From: Leptolyngbya sp. DLM2.Bin27
GTDB lineage: Bacteria; Cyanobacteriota; Cyanobacteriia; Phormidesmidales; Phormidesmidaceae
DNA: 62,859 bases
Direction of reading: 5' to 3'
Assembly (NCBI GenBank): GCA_007694115.1
Contig: RECJ01000163.1
Coordinates: 1 to 62,859, forward strand
Part shown: piece by piece, positions 6,149 through 15,026 of the stretch
How the letters are laid out: every line of letters begins with the position of its first letter
Numbering within the stretch: the first letter of the stretch is position 1
Position numbers and translations under genes: made by a program
Notes under the pieces: generated by a model
Database searches by the model: none
What the model saw: the letters and a program-made list of their open reading frames with translations, nothing else
Told to the model about the DNA's origin: nothing

Positions 6149-8290
6149 TCACAAATCCAACAAGTCATACCGTTCTTGCAGGGGATACAGAATTTTACGC
6201 GCTTCCCCAGCATTCAGGGCCAGATCGGCAAATTCCACAAATCGGGCCAGCTCACCGCGCAGCACTCGCCGCTCTATCTGCCAATATTCCCCGCCCAGAT
6301 CCGGCGGCACCACCAGCATGTCAAACAGTTCGGCCTGGTTTTTGCCCGGCGATCGCCGCAAAATCCGCCCCCGCCGCTGGATAAACTGGCGCGGGTTGCT
6401 GCTGCTGGCCAAAATCACAGCGGTGCGAATGGCTGGGATATCCACCCCTTCATCCAGGCAGCGAATCGCCACCAGCCCCTTGATGTGCCCTTTCTCAAAG
6501 GCGTAGCGCAGGTCATCCCGCTCGCCTAGGGTGGTCTCGGCAATGTAGGGCTCGACCTTGTAGCCCAGGCGGTAGTTGAGCAGTTCCGTCACCGCTTCGA
6601 GCTGGCGGCGGCTTTCCTCGGTGGTTTCGTCTTCTACTGAGCCATCGCCACAGTAAAACAGCGTGTGGTCGGTGTTGAGCCGGTTGGCCATCAACGCTCT
6701 CAACTGGGTGAGCTTGTTCTCAGCGGTGCAAATCAGCCTGGCCCGCTCAAACAGCAGTCGCTCCAGGGCGGTGTTGTCGTCCCTGCCGCCAATGCCCATG
6801 GCCCGCCCAATGGCGACCGTCAGCTCGGCGTAGCGCTCCACCTCGCCCGGAGTCAGCTCGATCAGAATTGGGGTGTAGGTATACTGCACCAGCGCCCCCG
6901 TCTCAATCGCGTCCCGCAGGGTAAATTCTGGCTCTAGCACTGGCCCAAAATAGTCAAAAATGCGCTCTGTGCCCGCCTCATCAAAGTAACGCTCTGGGGT
7001 CGCCGACAGGGCCAGCCGCAGCTTGATCGCTGCCGGTAGGCAACTCGCCAGGTTTTCGGCCCCCAGGTTGTGGGCTTCATCACCAATGATCATCGCCAGC
7101 TGGGGCAGAAACGCCAGCTGAGATTGCAACGAGTCTTGCCGCAGGGTGGCATTGGTGGTGATGACGGTGATGAAAGGCTGCCGTTCGCCGATTACCCTCA
7201 ACAGCTGCGCTTGCAGATCGCTCTGCCAGGTGTGGGCGCGATCAAATGCCAGCACGGGGTCAAGGTTAAATTTGCGGCATTCCTCGGCCCACTGGGTGAC
7301 CAGGTGGCGATAGGGGCAGACAATCAGCAAAAGTTTCAGGGGTTTATTTTGGGCCTGGCACTTTTGGTAGAGTGCGGCTGCGATCGCCAGCGCCGTAATC
7401 GTCTTGCCGCTGCCCGTCGCCATCTTCAGCGTGCCACGCCCTTTATTGGCAAACCAGTGGTTGATCGCCTGTTGCTGATAGTCTCTCAGCACTAGCGAGT
7501 CAGGCGCGATCGGCACGCCAGGAATAAGGTGGTATTGCTCAGTCGGATTGGCCACTTGAATAGCGCCCTCAACTTCCTGGGCAAAATCAGGCGGATGATC
7601 GGGGCACTTTTCCAATAGTTTTCGTCGAGCCGCTTCAGGAAACTCCAGCACCTCCAGCTCGGGGGTGCGATTTTGCCACAGCTCCTCAAAATTCTCTAGC
7701 TTCTCGGCAATGCGATCGTCATCTCCGGGCTGCCAAGACCGAAAGACATCAATACATTCAAAGTTGCATCGATAGGCTCGCGCACTCTCATTAGCTGAGC
7801 CAGCAAAAGCGACTCGGCTACCCTCAGCATCCGTAAAAATCCCCAGCTTTTCGTGATAAATGCCGTAGTTTTGGAGATTCTTCACTACGGCAATTTTGAT
7901 CTCAAGCAAACCATGGGCCAAAAGCCAAGATAGACAAGCGATGCGGTTACCTACGACACCCTCAAAATCTTGGTTTAGCTCCCTCGTTAGGGCTACGGTA
8001 ATTACATCTTCTCTCTGGCGCAGCCCCAACTGAATTGCCTCAATATCCTCTGGCGATAGGTGGGGGGAAGCGACTAACCGCATTCGACCACCGCCATGAA
8101 CAAACTCAGTCAGCCCCTGGGCTGCCAAAGACAGCGAGCTACTGGAGAAAAAACCTACTGCTCTGTCATAGGTAGCTGACTGCTTCAGGCAAGGTACATA
8201 AAAATCCTTCAGCAAGTTCTGGCGATTGCTGCGGTACTGGTTTCTAAAAGACAGGCTTTGCAGGGTCACGCAGATTTCAGGATCATGCAA
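6149..8290 (-). CDS. DNA phosphorothioation system restriction enzyme (PLD-like domain plus DEAD/DEAH helicase)
   Basis: A 713-residue protein. Residues about 20-180 form a phospholipase-D-like nuclease domain (HEK at 146-148, GSANES at 164-169). A superfamily 2 helicase follows: Walker A ATGSGKT at 291-297, DEAH at 404-407, SATP near 429-432, and QRRGRILR (motif VI) in the C-terminal lobe. This architecture is that of the restriction enzyme tied to Dnd modification, which is thought to attack DNA lacking the sulfur mark. It is the first gene of the minus-strand island and is parted from the dndD pair by the tandem repeat array. All key motifs are intact, so it looks functional. Confidence 0.85.
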   Translation of the reverse strand: MHDPEICVTLQSLSFRNQYRSNRQNLLKDFYVPCLKQSATYDRAVGFFSSSSLSLAAQGLTEFVHGGGRMRLVASPHLSPEDIEAIQLGLRQREDVITVALTRELNQDFEGVVGNRIACLSWLLAHGLLEIKIAVVKNLQNYGIYHEKLGIFTDAEGSRVAFAGSANESARAYRCNFECIDVFRSWQPGDDDRIAEKLENFEELWQNRTPELEVLEFPEAARRKLLEKCPDHPPDFAQEVEGAIQVANPTEQYHLIPGVPIAPDSLVLRDYQQQAINHWFANKGRGTLKMATGSGKTITALAIAAALYQKCQAQNKPLKLLLIVCPYRHLVTQWAEECRKFNLDPVLAFDRAHTWQSDLQAQLLRVIGERQPFITVITTNATLRQDSLQSQLAFLPQLAMIIGDEAHNLGAENLASCLPAAIKLRLALSATPERYFDEAGTERIFDYFGPVLEPEFTLRDAIETGALVQYTYTPILIELTPGEVERYAELTVAIGRAMGIGGRDDNTALERLLFERARLICTAENKLTQLRALMANRLNTDHTLFYCGDGSVEDETTEESRRQLEAVTELLNYRLGYKVEPYIAETTLGERDDLRYAFEKGHIKGLVAIRCLDEGVDIPAIRTAVILASSSNPRQFIQRRGRILRRSPGKNQAELFDMLVVPPDLGGEYWQIERRVLRGELARFVEFADLALNAGEARKILYPLQERYDLLDL

Positions 8291-8583
8291 ATTTCATCGC
8301 AGTGTAACTAAGCCAATTTACTCAACGCGGCCAATGCAGAGCATTGCTTAGATATCTTTACAGATATTTAAGTATGCCAGCCTGAGAATCTTAGTTTTTT
8401 TGTACTATACCACTACCGAAGTAGACCTGATTACAAGTCCGAATCACACGACCCCGATTGGCAATTGGCCAACCTGTAGGGTCGCACCGCTGTGCGCCCT
8501 GCTAAATCGGGGGTAGCCCATCAAGATTTTAGGCCTAGGGGAATTTCTCTGAGGCTAACGGCAAAAGCGGCAACCTCTAGGCC
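8291..8583. other. Intergenic region with a divergent-promoter position and a family C repeat
   Basis: The left 150 bp are AT-rich and presumably hold promoters for the restriction gene (minus) and the SDR gene (plus); no clear boxes were found. The right part holds a family C element. Confidence 0.5.
8448..8520 (-). repeat. Family C repeat (hairpin element), copy 1
   Basis: Read on the minus strand it begins GGGCTACCCCCGAT and runs through an inner hairpin, then CCCTACAGGTTGGCC, ending near AATCGGGGTCG. It matches the copies at 16713-16830 and 62157-62240 with changes spread throughout. Inverted ends and an internal palindrome give it a MITE-like form. Confidence 0.7.
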
Positions 8584-9393
8584 ATGATGAGTCAGGTAGC
8601 GATTTACTCAACCCCCATGACCCCTCCCCTTCAAGTGCTAGTGACCGGTGCCACCGGTCGCACCGGCGCATTAGTCGTCCAAAAACTTCAGCAGCATCCC
8701 GACCAATTCACCGTCAGAAGCTTTGCCCGCTCCGAGCAAAAAGCCAACGACCTCTTCGGCACCACAGCCAACCTCTACCTTGGCGACATTGCCAACCCAG
8801 CCGATCTACAACCAGCCCTAGAAAACTGTGATGCCCTGGTCATTCTCACCAGCGCCATCCCCCAGATGAAAGCCCCGCCCGAACCAGGCCAACGGCCAGA
8901 ATTTATCTACCCCGAAGGCGGCACCCCAGAGCAGATCGACTACCAGGGCCAGCTCAACCAAATTGAAGCAGCCAAAACCGCTGGGGTAAAGCACATCGTG
9001 CTCGTCGGTTCCATGGGCGGCACCAACGAGCAACACCCCCTCAACCGCATGGCCAACGGCAACATCTTGATCTGGAAGCGCCAGGCCGAAGCCTACCTGA
9101 TTGACTCGGGCATCGACTACACCATCATCCGTGCCGGTGGCTTGCAAGACCAGCCGGGGGGCCAGCGCGAGCTCATCGTCGGCAAAGACGACACCATGCT
9201 GGCTCAGCCCCCCGACGGCATTCCCACCTCGATCCCTCGCGCTGATGTCGCCGAGGTGGTAGTGCAGGCGCTGCTTGCACCTAGCGCCCGCAACAAAGCC
9301 TTCGACGTGATTTCTAAGCCAGAGGGCACCCCTCAAGCTGTGGTCACCACAGATTTTGAGGCCTTGTTTGAGCAAACCACCCCAGGGCTATAG
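8584..9393 (+). CDS. NAD(P)-binding SDR family oxidoreductase (NmrA-like, atypical)
   Basis: A 269-residue Rossmann protein: VTGATGRTGALVVQKL (glycine-rich nucleotide-binding loop, residues about 20-35), GDIANPADL, LVGSMGG, and TIIRAGGLQDQPGG. This is the atypical/extended SDR group related to plant proteins of unknown substrate and to NmrA-like redox sensors; no catalytic YxxxK is obvious. ATG at 8584 is followed by an alternative in-frame ATG (8620) directly before the Rossmann strand. It stands alone between the defence island and tRNA-Cys. Confidence 0.75.
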   Translation: MMSQVAIYSTPMTPPLQVLVTGATGRTGALVVQKLQQHPDQFTVRSFARSEQKANDLFGTTANLYLGDIANPADLQPALENCDALVILTSAIPQMKAPPEPGQRPEFIYPEGGTPEQIDYQGQLNQIEAAKTAGVKHIVLVGSMGGTNEQHPLNRMANGNILIWKRQAEAYLIDSGIDYTIIRAGGLQDQPGGQRELIVGKDDTMLAQPPDGIPTSIPRADVAEVVVQALLAPSARNKAFDVISKPEGTPQAVVTTDFEALFEQTTPGL

Positions 9394-9516
9394 CCCAGCC
9401 GCCGCCCCAGGCCCCAAACTTGAGCCACCCACAGCAACGGCGAGGGCCACACCATAAGGGCTGCCCTCGCCGTCTACCGGGGGTGCTCAGAGCTAAATCT
9501 AGCGGTTTACCGTCAA

Positions 9517-9587
<71 letters not shown>

Positions 9588-9636
9588 ACCTTTTCAGTTC
9601 ACCAGTATAGCAAACCCCAGGGCACGGTTTCGCACT

Positions 9637-11931
9637 TTAACCACCTCGCAGCTTAAACCGCTTCAGCCGCAGCGCATTAGTCACCACCGACACCGAGCTA
9701 AAGGCCATCGCCGCCCCCGCCACAATCGGGTTCAGCAGCAGCCCAAAGGTGGGGTACAGCACCCCCGCCGCCACCGGAATGCCAATGGTGTTGTAGATAA
9801 AGGCAAAAAACAGGTTTTGGCGAATGTTGGCCATAGTCGCCCGGCTGAGCTGAATCGCCGCCACAATGCCATTGAGATCGCCCGACACCAGCGTAATATC
9901 GCTGGCGGCCATGGCAATGTCGGTGCCCGTGCCAATGGCAATGCCCACATCGGCCTGGGCCAGGGCCGGGGCATCGTTAATGCCGTCGCCCACCATGGCC
10001 ACAAACTGGCCCTGGCGCTGCAGGGCGCTGATCTCTTCGGCCTTGCGGTCGGGGCGCACCCCGGCAATCACCTTTTCAATGCCGACTTGATCGGCGATCG
10101 CCCGCCCCGTCTGCGGGTTATCTCCGGTCAGCATGATCACCTCTAGGCCCATGCGCTGGAGCCGCTGCACCGCCGCCGCCGAGGCAGGTTTGAGGGCATC
10201 GGCGATGCCAAAAATCGCTACCACCTCACCATCTGCCGCCATCCAGGCGGTAGTTTTAGCCGCCTGCTCCCAGGCTTGGGCGGTTGCGGCCAACGGGGAC
10301 AGGTCAATCCCCTGCTCCCCCAGCCACTGCCCCGTCCCCACCTGAACCTGGCGACCGGCAACCCGGCCCTCCACCCCAGCGCCCACCACCGCCTGAAATT
10401 TATCCACGGTCGTCGCATCAATCTCCTTGGCCGCTATGCCCTGGGCCTGGGCATAGGCCACAACTGACTCCGCCAGGGGGTGTTCAGAATATTGCTCTAG
10501 GGCCGCCGCCAGCCGTAGCCAATCTAGCTCCGTCGCCGTGCCGTGGACGGTGCGGTAGTCGATCACCATGGGCTTGCCTTCGGTCAGCGTCCCGGTTTTA
10601 TCGAGCACCAGGGTTTGAATTTTGTGGGCCAGCTCTAGGCTCTCAGCATCTTTGATCAAAATGCCGTGCTCGGCCCCCTTGCCCGTGCCCACCATGATCG
10701 AGGTCGGCGTCGCCAGCCCCAGGGCGCAGGGGCAGGCAATAATCAGCACGCTGATGGTGGTAAACATCGCCAGCACTAGATTGCCCGTGATCGCAAACCA
10801 GAGCACAAAGGTCAGCAGCGCCACCGCCATCACCACTGGCACAAACCAGCCCGTAACCTGATCGGCCAGCTTTTGAATCGGGGCCTTAGACCCCTGGGCC
10901 TGGCGCACCAGCTGCACAATCTGGGCTAGCACCGTGTCGCGCCCCACCCGATCGGCGCGAAAGGTAAACTGTCCGGTCTTATTCAGCGTCGCCCCCACCA
11001 CCTCGTCGCCGGGGCGCTTGGTGACGGGCAGCGGTTCCCCCGTAATCATCGACTCATCCACCGCCGACTCCCCGGTCAGCACCTGGCCATCCACCGGAAT
11101 TTTTTCGCCGGGGCGCACCACCACCGTATCCCCCACCAGCACCTGCTCTAGGGGAATATCTTGGGTGGTGCCGTCGCGCACCACCCGCGCGGTTTTGACC
11201 TGAAGCCCAATCAGCTTGCGAATCGCCTCAGAGGTTTGGCCCCGCGCCCGGCTCTCCAGCAGCCGCCCCAGCATCACCAGGGTGATCACCACCGCTGCCA
11301 CTTCGTAGTACACGTCGGGCTCTAGGCCCTGAGCCGTTAATAACCCTGGCCAGATGGTGACCACTAGGGAGTAGAGAAACGCCGCCCCGGTGCCCATCGC
11401 CACCAAAGTATTCATATCGGCCCGACGGTGGCGCAGCCCCTGCCACGCCCCGACAAAAAACGACTGCCCGCACCAGACCATCACCGGCACCGTCAGCACC
11501 AGCTGCAACCAGGGGTTGTGCAAAATATGCGGAATGGCGGCAATATCTCGCCCCAGCATCATCGGCGTATGGCCAATCACCAGCAGGGTGCTGCACACCA
11601 TCCCCAGGGCCACCCGGTAGGTCAGCTGCCGCTGGTGCCGCTGCCGCTGGTGTACCTCAGCATCCACCTGGTCGTCCATGGCGACATCGTCGTCTAGGGG
11701 CGTGGCCCCGTAGCCAGCGGCGATTACGGCCTGTTGCAGGGCCGCCACATCGGTCTGGCCTGGGTCATAGTGCACCGTGGCCTGCTCGGCGGCAAAGTTG
11801 ACCTTGGCCACCTCCACCCCAGCCACAGCTTGCAGCGATTTCTCGACTGCCCCAGCGCAGGCGGCACAGCTCATGCCCGTCAGCTGCAATTGCTGAGTAG
11901 CGGCGGCAGTGGCGGAAGATTTGACAGCCAT
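9637..11931 (-). CDS. copA: Copper-translocating P1B-type ATPase
   Basis: A 764-residue membrane pump that uses ATP to move Cu(I). Visible: one N-terminal heavy-metal-associated domain with TGMSCAAC (Cys22, Cys25), about eight membrane segments, TGE in the actuator loop (MITGEPLPV), the metal-site CPC in [10 protein letters not shown], phosphorylation motif [11 protein letters not shown] dipeptide (EHPLAES), and MLTGDN with [10 protein letters not shown] near the end. All catalytic residues are present. Cyanobacteria usually have one such pump in the plasma membrane (CtaA) and one in the thylakoid (PacS); sequence alone does not separate them here. No metal-responsive regulator or chaperone lies adjacent. 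Confidence 0.92.
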   Translation of the reverse strand: MAVKSSATAAATQQLQLTGMSCAACAGAVEKSLQAVAGVEVAKVNFAAEQATVHYDPGQTDVAALQQAVIAAGYGATPLDDDVAMDDQVDAEVHQRQRHQRQLTYRVALGMVCSTLLVIGHTPMMLGRDIAAIPHILHNPWLQLVLTVPVMVWCGQSFFVGAWQGLRHRRADMNTLVAMGTGAAFLYSLVVTIWPGLLTAQGLEPDVYYEVAAVVITLVMLGRLLESRARGQTSEAIRKLIGLQVKTARVVRDGTTQDIPLEQVLVGDTVVVRPGEKIPVDGQVLTGESAVDESMITGEPLPVTKRPGDEVVGATLNKTGQFTFRADRVGRDTVLAQIVQLVRQAQGSKAPIQKLADQVTGWFVPVVMAVALLTFVLWFAITGNLVLAMFTTISVLIIACPCALGLATPTSIMVGTGKGAEHGILIKDAESLELAHKIQTLVLDKTGTLTEGKPMVIDYRTVHGTATELDWLRLAAALEQYSEHPLAESVVAYAQAQGIAAKEIDATTVDKFQAVVGAGVEGRVAGRQVQVGTGQWLGEQGIDLSPLAATAQAWEQAAKTTAWMAADGEVVAIFGIADALKPASAAAVQRLQRMGLEVIMLTGDNPQTGRAIADQVGIEKVIAGVRPDRKAEEISALQRQGQFVAMVGDGINDAPALAQADVGIAIGTGTDIAMAASDITLVSGDLNGIVAAIQLSRATMANIRQNLFFAFIYNTIGIPVAAGVLYPTFGLLLNPIVAGAAMAFSSVSVVTNALRLKRFKLRGG

Positions 11932-11974
11932 GGCAACTCATCGGTAATGACTATTCCAGACTAATCCCTACAGC

Positions 11975-12793
11975 CTACTGTAGAGTCAAGGGGCCAGTGT
12001 GGGGCTGCCGAAATCGGTAGATGTCGCCCAGGGCCGTCACCCAGCCCTGCACCAGGGAGGCGATCAGCTGATCGCCCTTGTCGGCTGTCGCGACGGTGGG
12101 GTCGCCCAGCACGCCGCTGGCGCTGAGATCCTGAGTCACCCAGGCAAAGGGCAACGCCCCTTCCATAGTTAGCCAGCTGTCGTTGGGCAGCCGCTGGGGA
12201 AACTCGGTCTGGGCCAGATCCATCCGCACCTGGTCGGGCAAAATCGACAGCATCAGGCTGGTTTCGGCATCGCCTGCGTGAATGCCTAGCTCCAGCTCCT
12301 TAGGGGTGAGCAGATCGCCTGCGCAGTTGGGCACCGCCCAGACAAACAGCGGAAACACCATCAAATCGCTGTGGGCCAGGTGCAAGTCGCGGGCCGCAAT
12401 CTCTAGCACCTGGGGCTGACCGCCGTGGGCATTGAGCAGCACCAGCTTGCGAAACCCGGCCCGGTAAACGCTCTCGGCCACATCGTGAATCACCCGCAGC
12501 AGGGTGTCGGCGGAGAGGGTAATGGTGCCCGGAAAGTGCCAGTGCTCGTTTGACTTGCCGTAGTAGAGGGGCGGCAAACTGTAGGCCGGAATCGCCGGAT
12601 CGAGCTGTTCTAGGGCCTGCCCCAGCACGGTGGTGCAAATGGTGCTGTCGACCGACAGGGGCAGGTGGGGGCCATGCTGCTCGATCGCCCCCATGGGCTG
12701 CACAATCACGGTGTTTTCGCGATCGCACATCGCTTCAATCTCAGTCCAGGTCAGGTAGGGAAAATAGCGGTGGGAAGGGATGGGGTAGTGCAT
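11975..12793 (-). CDS. Creatininase family amidohydrolase
   Basis: A 272-residue protein of the creatininase/FapB-like metal-dependent amidohydrolase family. Metal-site motifs: MGAIEQHGPHLPL with the Glu-x-His pair, DST after it, LLNAHGGQ (Asn-Ala-His-Gly-Gly), and HAGDAETS with the late Glu. It may act on cyclic amides in pyrimidine or riboflavin/deazaflavin-type routes, but the substrate cannot be told from sequence. It is 43 bp from copA on the same strand. Upstream its promoter region is occupied by a family A repeat. Start ATG at 12793 gives the full-length fold. Confidence 0.85.
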   Translation of the reverse strand: MHYPIPSHRYFPYLTWTEIEAMCDRENTVIVQPMGAIEQHGPHLPLSVDSTICTTVLGQALEQLDPAIPAYSLPPLYYGKSNEHWHFPGTITLSADTLLRVIHDVAESVYRAGFRKLVLLNAHGGQPQVLEIAARDLHLAHSDLMVFPLFVWAVPNCAGDLLTPKELELGIHAGDAETSLMLSILPDQVRMDLAQTEFPQRLPNDSWLTMEGALPFAWVTQDLSASGVLGDPTVATADKGDQLIASLVQGWVTALGDIYRFRQPHTGPLTLQ

Positions 12794-12900
12794 AGGTGGG
12801 CTTGGGTAGGTGGGTGGATGGGTAGGCGGGTGGATGGGTGGGTAGGGGCAGACCCAGGTGTCTGCCCTGATGTAGAGAGGTGGATGGGTGGGTGGTTTTG
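12794..12900. repeat. Family A repeat
   Basis: GGTGGATGGGTAGG-type low complexity flanking a hairpin GGGCAGAC (12846-12853) with GTCTGCCC (12860-12867). It abuts the start codon of the creatininase gene. Confidence 0.8.
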
Positions 12901-12925
12901 CTACGGATTCTTAACAGAAATAGCC

Positions 12926-12960
12926 TTGACAGTTAGGGGATAAACAGTAACAATGTATAC
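12926..12960 (+). promoter_or_regulatory. Promoter with NtcA box overlapping the -10 region
   Basis: A perfect NtcA consensus GTA-N8-TAC lies at 12947-12960. A TTGACA -35 is at 12926-12931, and a -10-like TAACAA falls at 12948-12953 after 16 bp, inside the NtcA box. An NtcA site covering the -10 fits repression under nitrogen shortage, as known for gif genes. The riboswitch begins 8 nt further on. Confidence 0.7.
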
Positions 12961-12968
12961 AGAAACCA

Positions 12969-13027
12969 ATCGTTCATCTCTCTCACAAGAGACGGAAGTA
13001 GAGCAGTCGCTCGAAGGAACGCGCCTC
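12969..13027 (+). ncRNA. Glutamine riboswitch (glnA / Downstream-peptide type)
   Basis: It carries the conserved blocks of the glutamine aptamer in order: ATCGTTCATCTC, GAGACGGAAGTAG, and CGAAGGAACGCGCC. GTTC pairs with GAAC to close the aptamer. Its 3' part, CGCCTC (13022-13027), is complementary to GAGGCG at 13055-13060, next to the Shine-Dalgarno, a credible expression platform: glutamine binding would free or block translation of the downstream peptide. Recognition is from the published consensus as I remember it. Confidence 0.85.
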
Positions 13028-13064
13028 TGTTTACACACCTTCACTCATTAAGGAGAGGCGAAAG

Positions 13065-13235
13065 ATGTCCTTGAAGTATCGTGGCGTTGATTACGAACCC
13101 GCTACCACCCAGGTAGCTGTTTCTGAAGAAGTCATTGGCCGTTACCGTGGCGCTGTAGCTACCCGCCACCTAGCCGATCAGGCTCAGGCCAACCATCCCC
13201 AAGGTCTCAAATACCGTGGGGCGGTAGTTCGCTAG
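13065..13235 (+). CDS. DUF4278 small protein (riboswitch-controlled downstream peptide)
   Basis: A 56-residue protein starting MSLKYRGVDYEPATTQ, with AAGGAG at 13050-13055 as ribosome site. The motif (L/Y)xYRG occurs three times: KYRGVDYEP, RYRGAVATRH and KYRGAVVR at the very end. This is the DUF4278 signature, confined mostly to cyanobacteria. Function is unknown. Control by an NtcA box and a glutamine riboswitch links it to nitrogen status; by analogy with GifB it would be made when glutamine is high. A paralogue under the same type of leader lies at 62543. Confidence 0.88.
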   Translation: MSLKYRGVDYEPATTQVAVSEEVIGRYRGAVATRHLADQAQANHPQGLKYRGAVVR

Positions 13236-13260
13236 ATTAAGTTTGCCCGGTTAGGCTCAG

Positions 13261-13294
13261 CAACAGCTCTGGTTAGCCAGAGCTGTTGTCTGGT
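13261..13294 (+). terminator. Intrinsic terminator after the DUF4278 gene
   Basis: A perfect 12-bp stem CAACAGCTCTGG (13261-13272) with CCAGAGCTGTTG (13277-13288) and loop TTAG is followed by a T-rich stretch. Confidence 0.75.
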
Positions 13295-13349
13295 TTTAGG
13301 TTGGGCAGGAGATTCCTGAATTGTCATTTTCATTTTGATTGATATGAAG

Positions 13350-13374
13350 AGCACCCCTGCGGGGGTGCTTTTTT
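13350..13374 (+). terminator. Second intrinsic terminator
   Basis: Stem AGCACCCC (13350-13357) with GGGGTGCT (13362-13369), loop TGCG, then six Ts. A strong hairpin that insulates the kinase gene from the DUF4278 transcript. Confidence 0.85.
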
Positions 13375-13390
13375 GTGCGATACGCTTAGT

Positions 13391-13473
13391 ATCTATAAAT
13401 CTATAACAGCATCTATAGACCTATAACAGCAGACCTATAACAGCCAGATCCACACCAGATCTATAACAGCCAA
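13391..13473. repeat. CTATA-type tandem repeats upstream of the sensor kinase gene
   Basis: CTATA occurs at 13393, 13401, 13413, 13421, 13435 and 13461; four of these are CTATAACAGC. The first four form two 20-bp units of paired half-sites 8 bp apart. Regular direct repeats just before a kinase start suggest a response-regulator binding array. They do not match the published Pho box well. Confidence 0.6.
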
Positions 13474-13500
13474 AATCCGTCGCTACGAGTAGAGCAAACG

Positions 13501-14871
13501 TTGGTTATTGGGGTCTACATACTGGGATTAGTTACCGGGGCGTTGCTGCTGCTTTGGCAACAGCGCCGACAGCGCCGACGTGAGCAACGGCTGATCACTA
13601 CCCTCAAGGCCGACGATTGGTCTGCGGCCCTAGGGCAGGTTGAGCAGCTGGTGCAGACCCATCCCCAGCAGCAGCAGCAGCTGCGATCGCTGGGCACCAG
13701 CTGCGACACCCTAGAGCATATTTTGCAGAGTGCTCCCATCGGCTACCTGCAAGTTGACGAAGAAAATCAGCTGCTGTGGTGCAATGCCCAGGCCAACCAG
13801 CTGCTCAACATGAATCAGCCCCTGACGGGGTCAGTGCAGCGGCGACGGCTGCTGCTTGAGGTGGCCCGATCCTACGAACTCGATGCGCTGATTGAAGAGG
13901 CCCGCGAGCGCCAGGTCTGCTGTCAGCAAGAATGGATGCTCTACCAAATTTCCCCTGACCCGCTCCACCCCAAAGAAGAGCCCACCTATCCCCTGCGGGG
14001 CTACGCCATTCCCCTCGACCAGGGCGAAGTGGGGGTGTTTCTCGAAAACCGTCAGGAGGCGGCCCGGCTGGTGCAGCAGCGCGATCGCTGGACCTCCGAT
14101 GTGGCCCACGAACTCAAAACCCCCCTGACCTCGATTCGTCTGGTGGCCGAAACGCTTCAGCCCCGAGTCGACGAGGCTCAGCGGCGCTGGCTCGACCGTC
14201 TGATCAACGAAACCATTCGCCTCAGCAATCTAGTCGAAGACCTGCTCAACCTCAGTCGCCTCCAGGGCGATCAGTTTCAGGGGCTAAACCTCAAACCCGT
14301 CGATCTACCTCAAATGGTGCAGCGGGCCTGGGTCAGTCTAGAACCCCTGGCCCAGGTCAAAGGGCTAGAGCTGGCCTACACAGGTCCGTCCCAGTGTTTG
14401 GTCAATGTCGATGAGCCGCTGTTTCATCGCGTGCTGCTCAACCTGTTCGACAACGCCATTAAGCACAGCCCCCAGGGAGCCACGATCTACGCCCGCCTCA
14501 ACCAGCCCGATGCCTTACCGACCACCGCCGATGGCGACAGCGATCGCCCCCGCCTCACCCTGGAGGTGATTGACACCGGGCCGGGCTTTAGCCCCAAAGA
14601 TGTGCCCTATATTTTTGATCGGTTTTACCGGGCCGACCCGTCTCGCACTCGCAGCAACTCAGCCGCCAATTTGGCCCCCGCCGACACCGGCTTGACCCCG
14701 ACCGTCAGCCGTGGATCTGGTCTGGGGCTAGCCATTGTCAGCCAGATCGTTGAGGCCCATAGCGGCACCATTACCGCCGCCAACCATCCCCACCTGGGCG
14801 GCGCTTGGCTCCAGCTGCATCTACCGGCCACCGCCCAAATCGACCATCCTGAGGGGGCGATCGCGGTCTAA
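13501..14871 (+). CDS. sphS: Two-component sensor histidine kinase, SphS/PhoR-like
   Basis: A 456-residue kinase. One N-terminal membrane anchor (residues 3-19), a basic stretch, a PAS-like domain (about 70-185: ILQSAPIGYLQVDEENQLLW), then HisKA with DVAHELKTPLTSIRL (phospho-acceptor His203) and an ATPase domain (N box NLFDNAIKHSP, G1 DTGPGF, F box IFDRFYRAD, G2 GSGLGLAI). The layout fits SphS, the cyanobacterial phosphate sensor that phosphorylates SphR; the name is by resemblance. The TTG at 13501 is the only plausible start. No response regulator is adjacent. Six CTATA repeats lie just upstream. Confidence 0.7.
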   Translation: MVIGVYILGLVTGALLLLWQQRRQRRREQRLITTLKADDWSAALGQVEQLVQTHPQQQQQLRSLGTSCDTLEHILQSAPIGYLQVDEENQLLWCNAQANQLLNMNQPLTGSVQRRRLLLEVARSYELDALIEEARERQVCCQQEWMLYQISPDPLHPKEEPTYPLRGYAIPLDQGEVGVFLENRQEAARLVQQRDRWTSDVAHELKTPLTSIRLVAETLQPRVDEAQRRWLDRLINETIRLSNLVEDLLNLSRLQGDQFQGLNLKPVDLPQMVQRAWVSLEPLAQVKGLELAYTGPSQCLVNVDEPLFHRVLLNLFDNAIKHSPQGATIYARLNQPDALPTTADGDSDRPRLTLEVIDTGPGFSPKDVPYIFDRFYRADPSRTRSNSAANLAPADTGLTPTVSRGSGLGLAIVSQIVEAHSGTITAANHPHLGGAWLQLHLPATAQIDHPEGAIAV

Positions 14872-15026
14872 CACCAGCGGATTTAGCCTTCGTTCACATC
14901 ATTGTTTTTTCAGGCCCGGCCCTCATACTCCTGAGGGTTTATACTCAGCCCCCCTCAATTGCTGCCATACTGGGTAAGCGAGTCGGCCCCAACCCGGCAG
15001 ACTCCTGATCGCAACTGGCACCAGAT

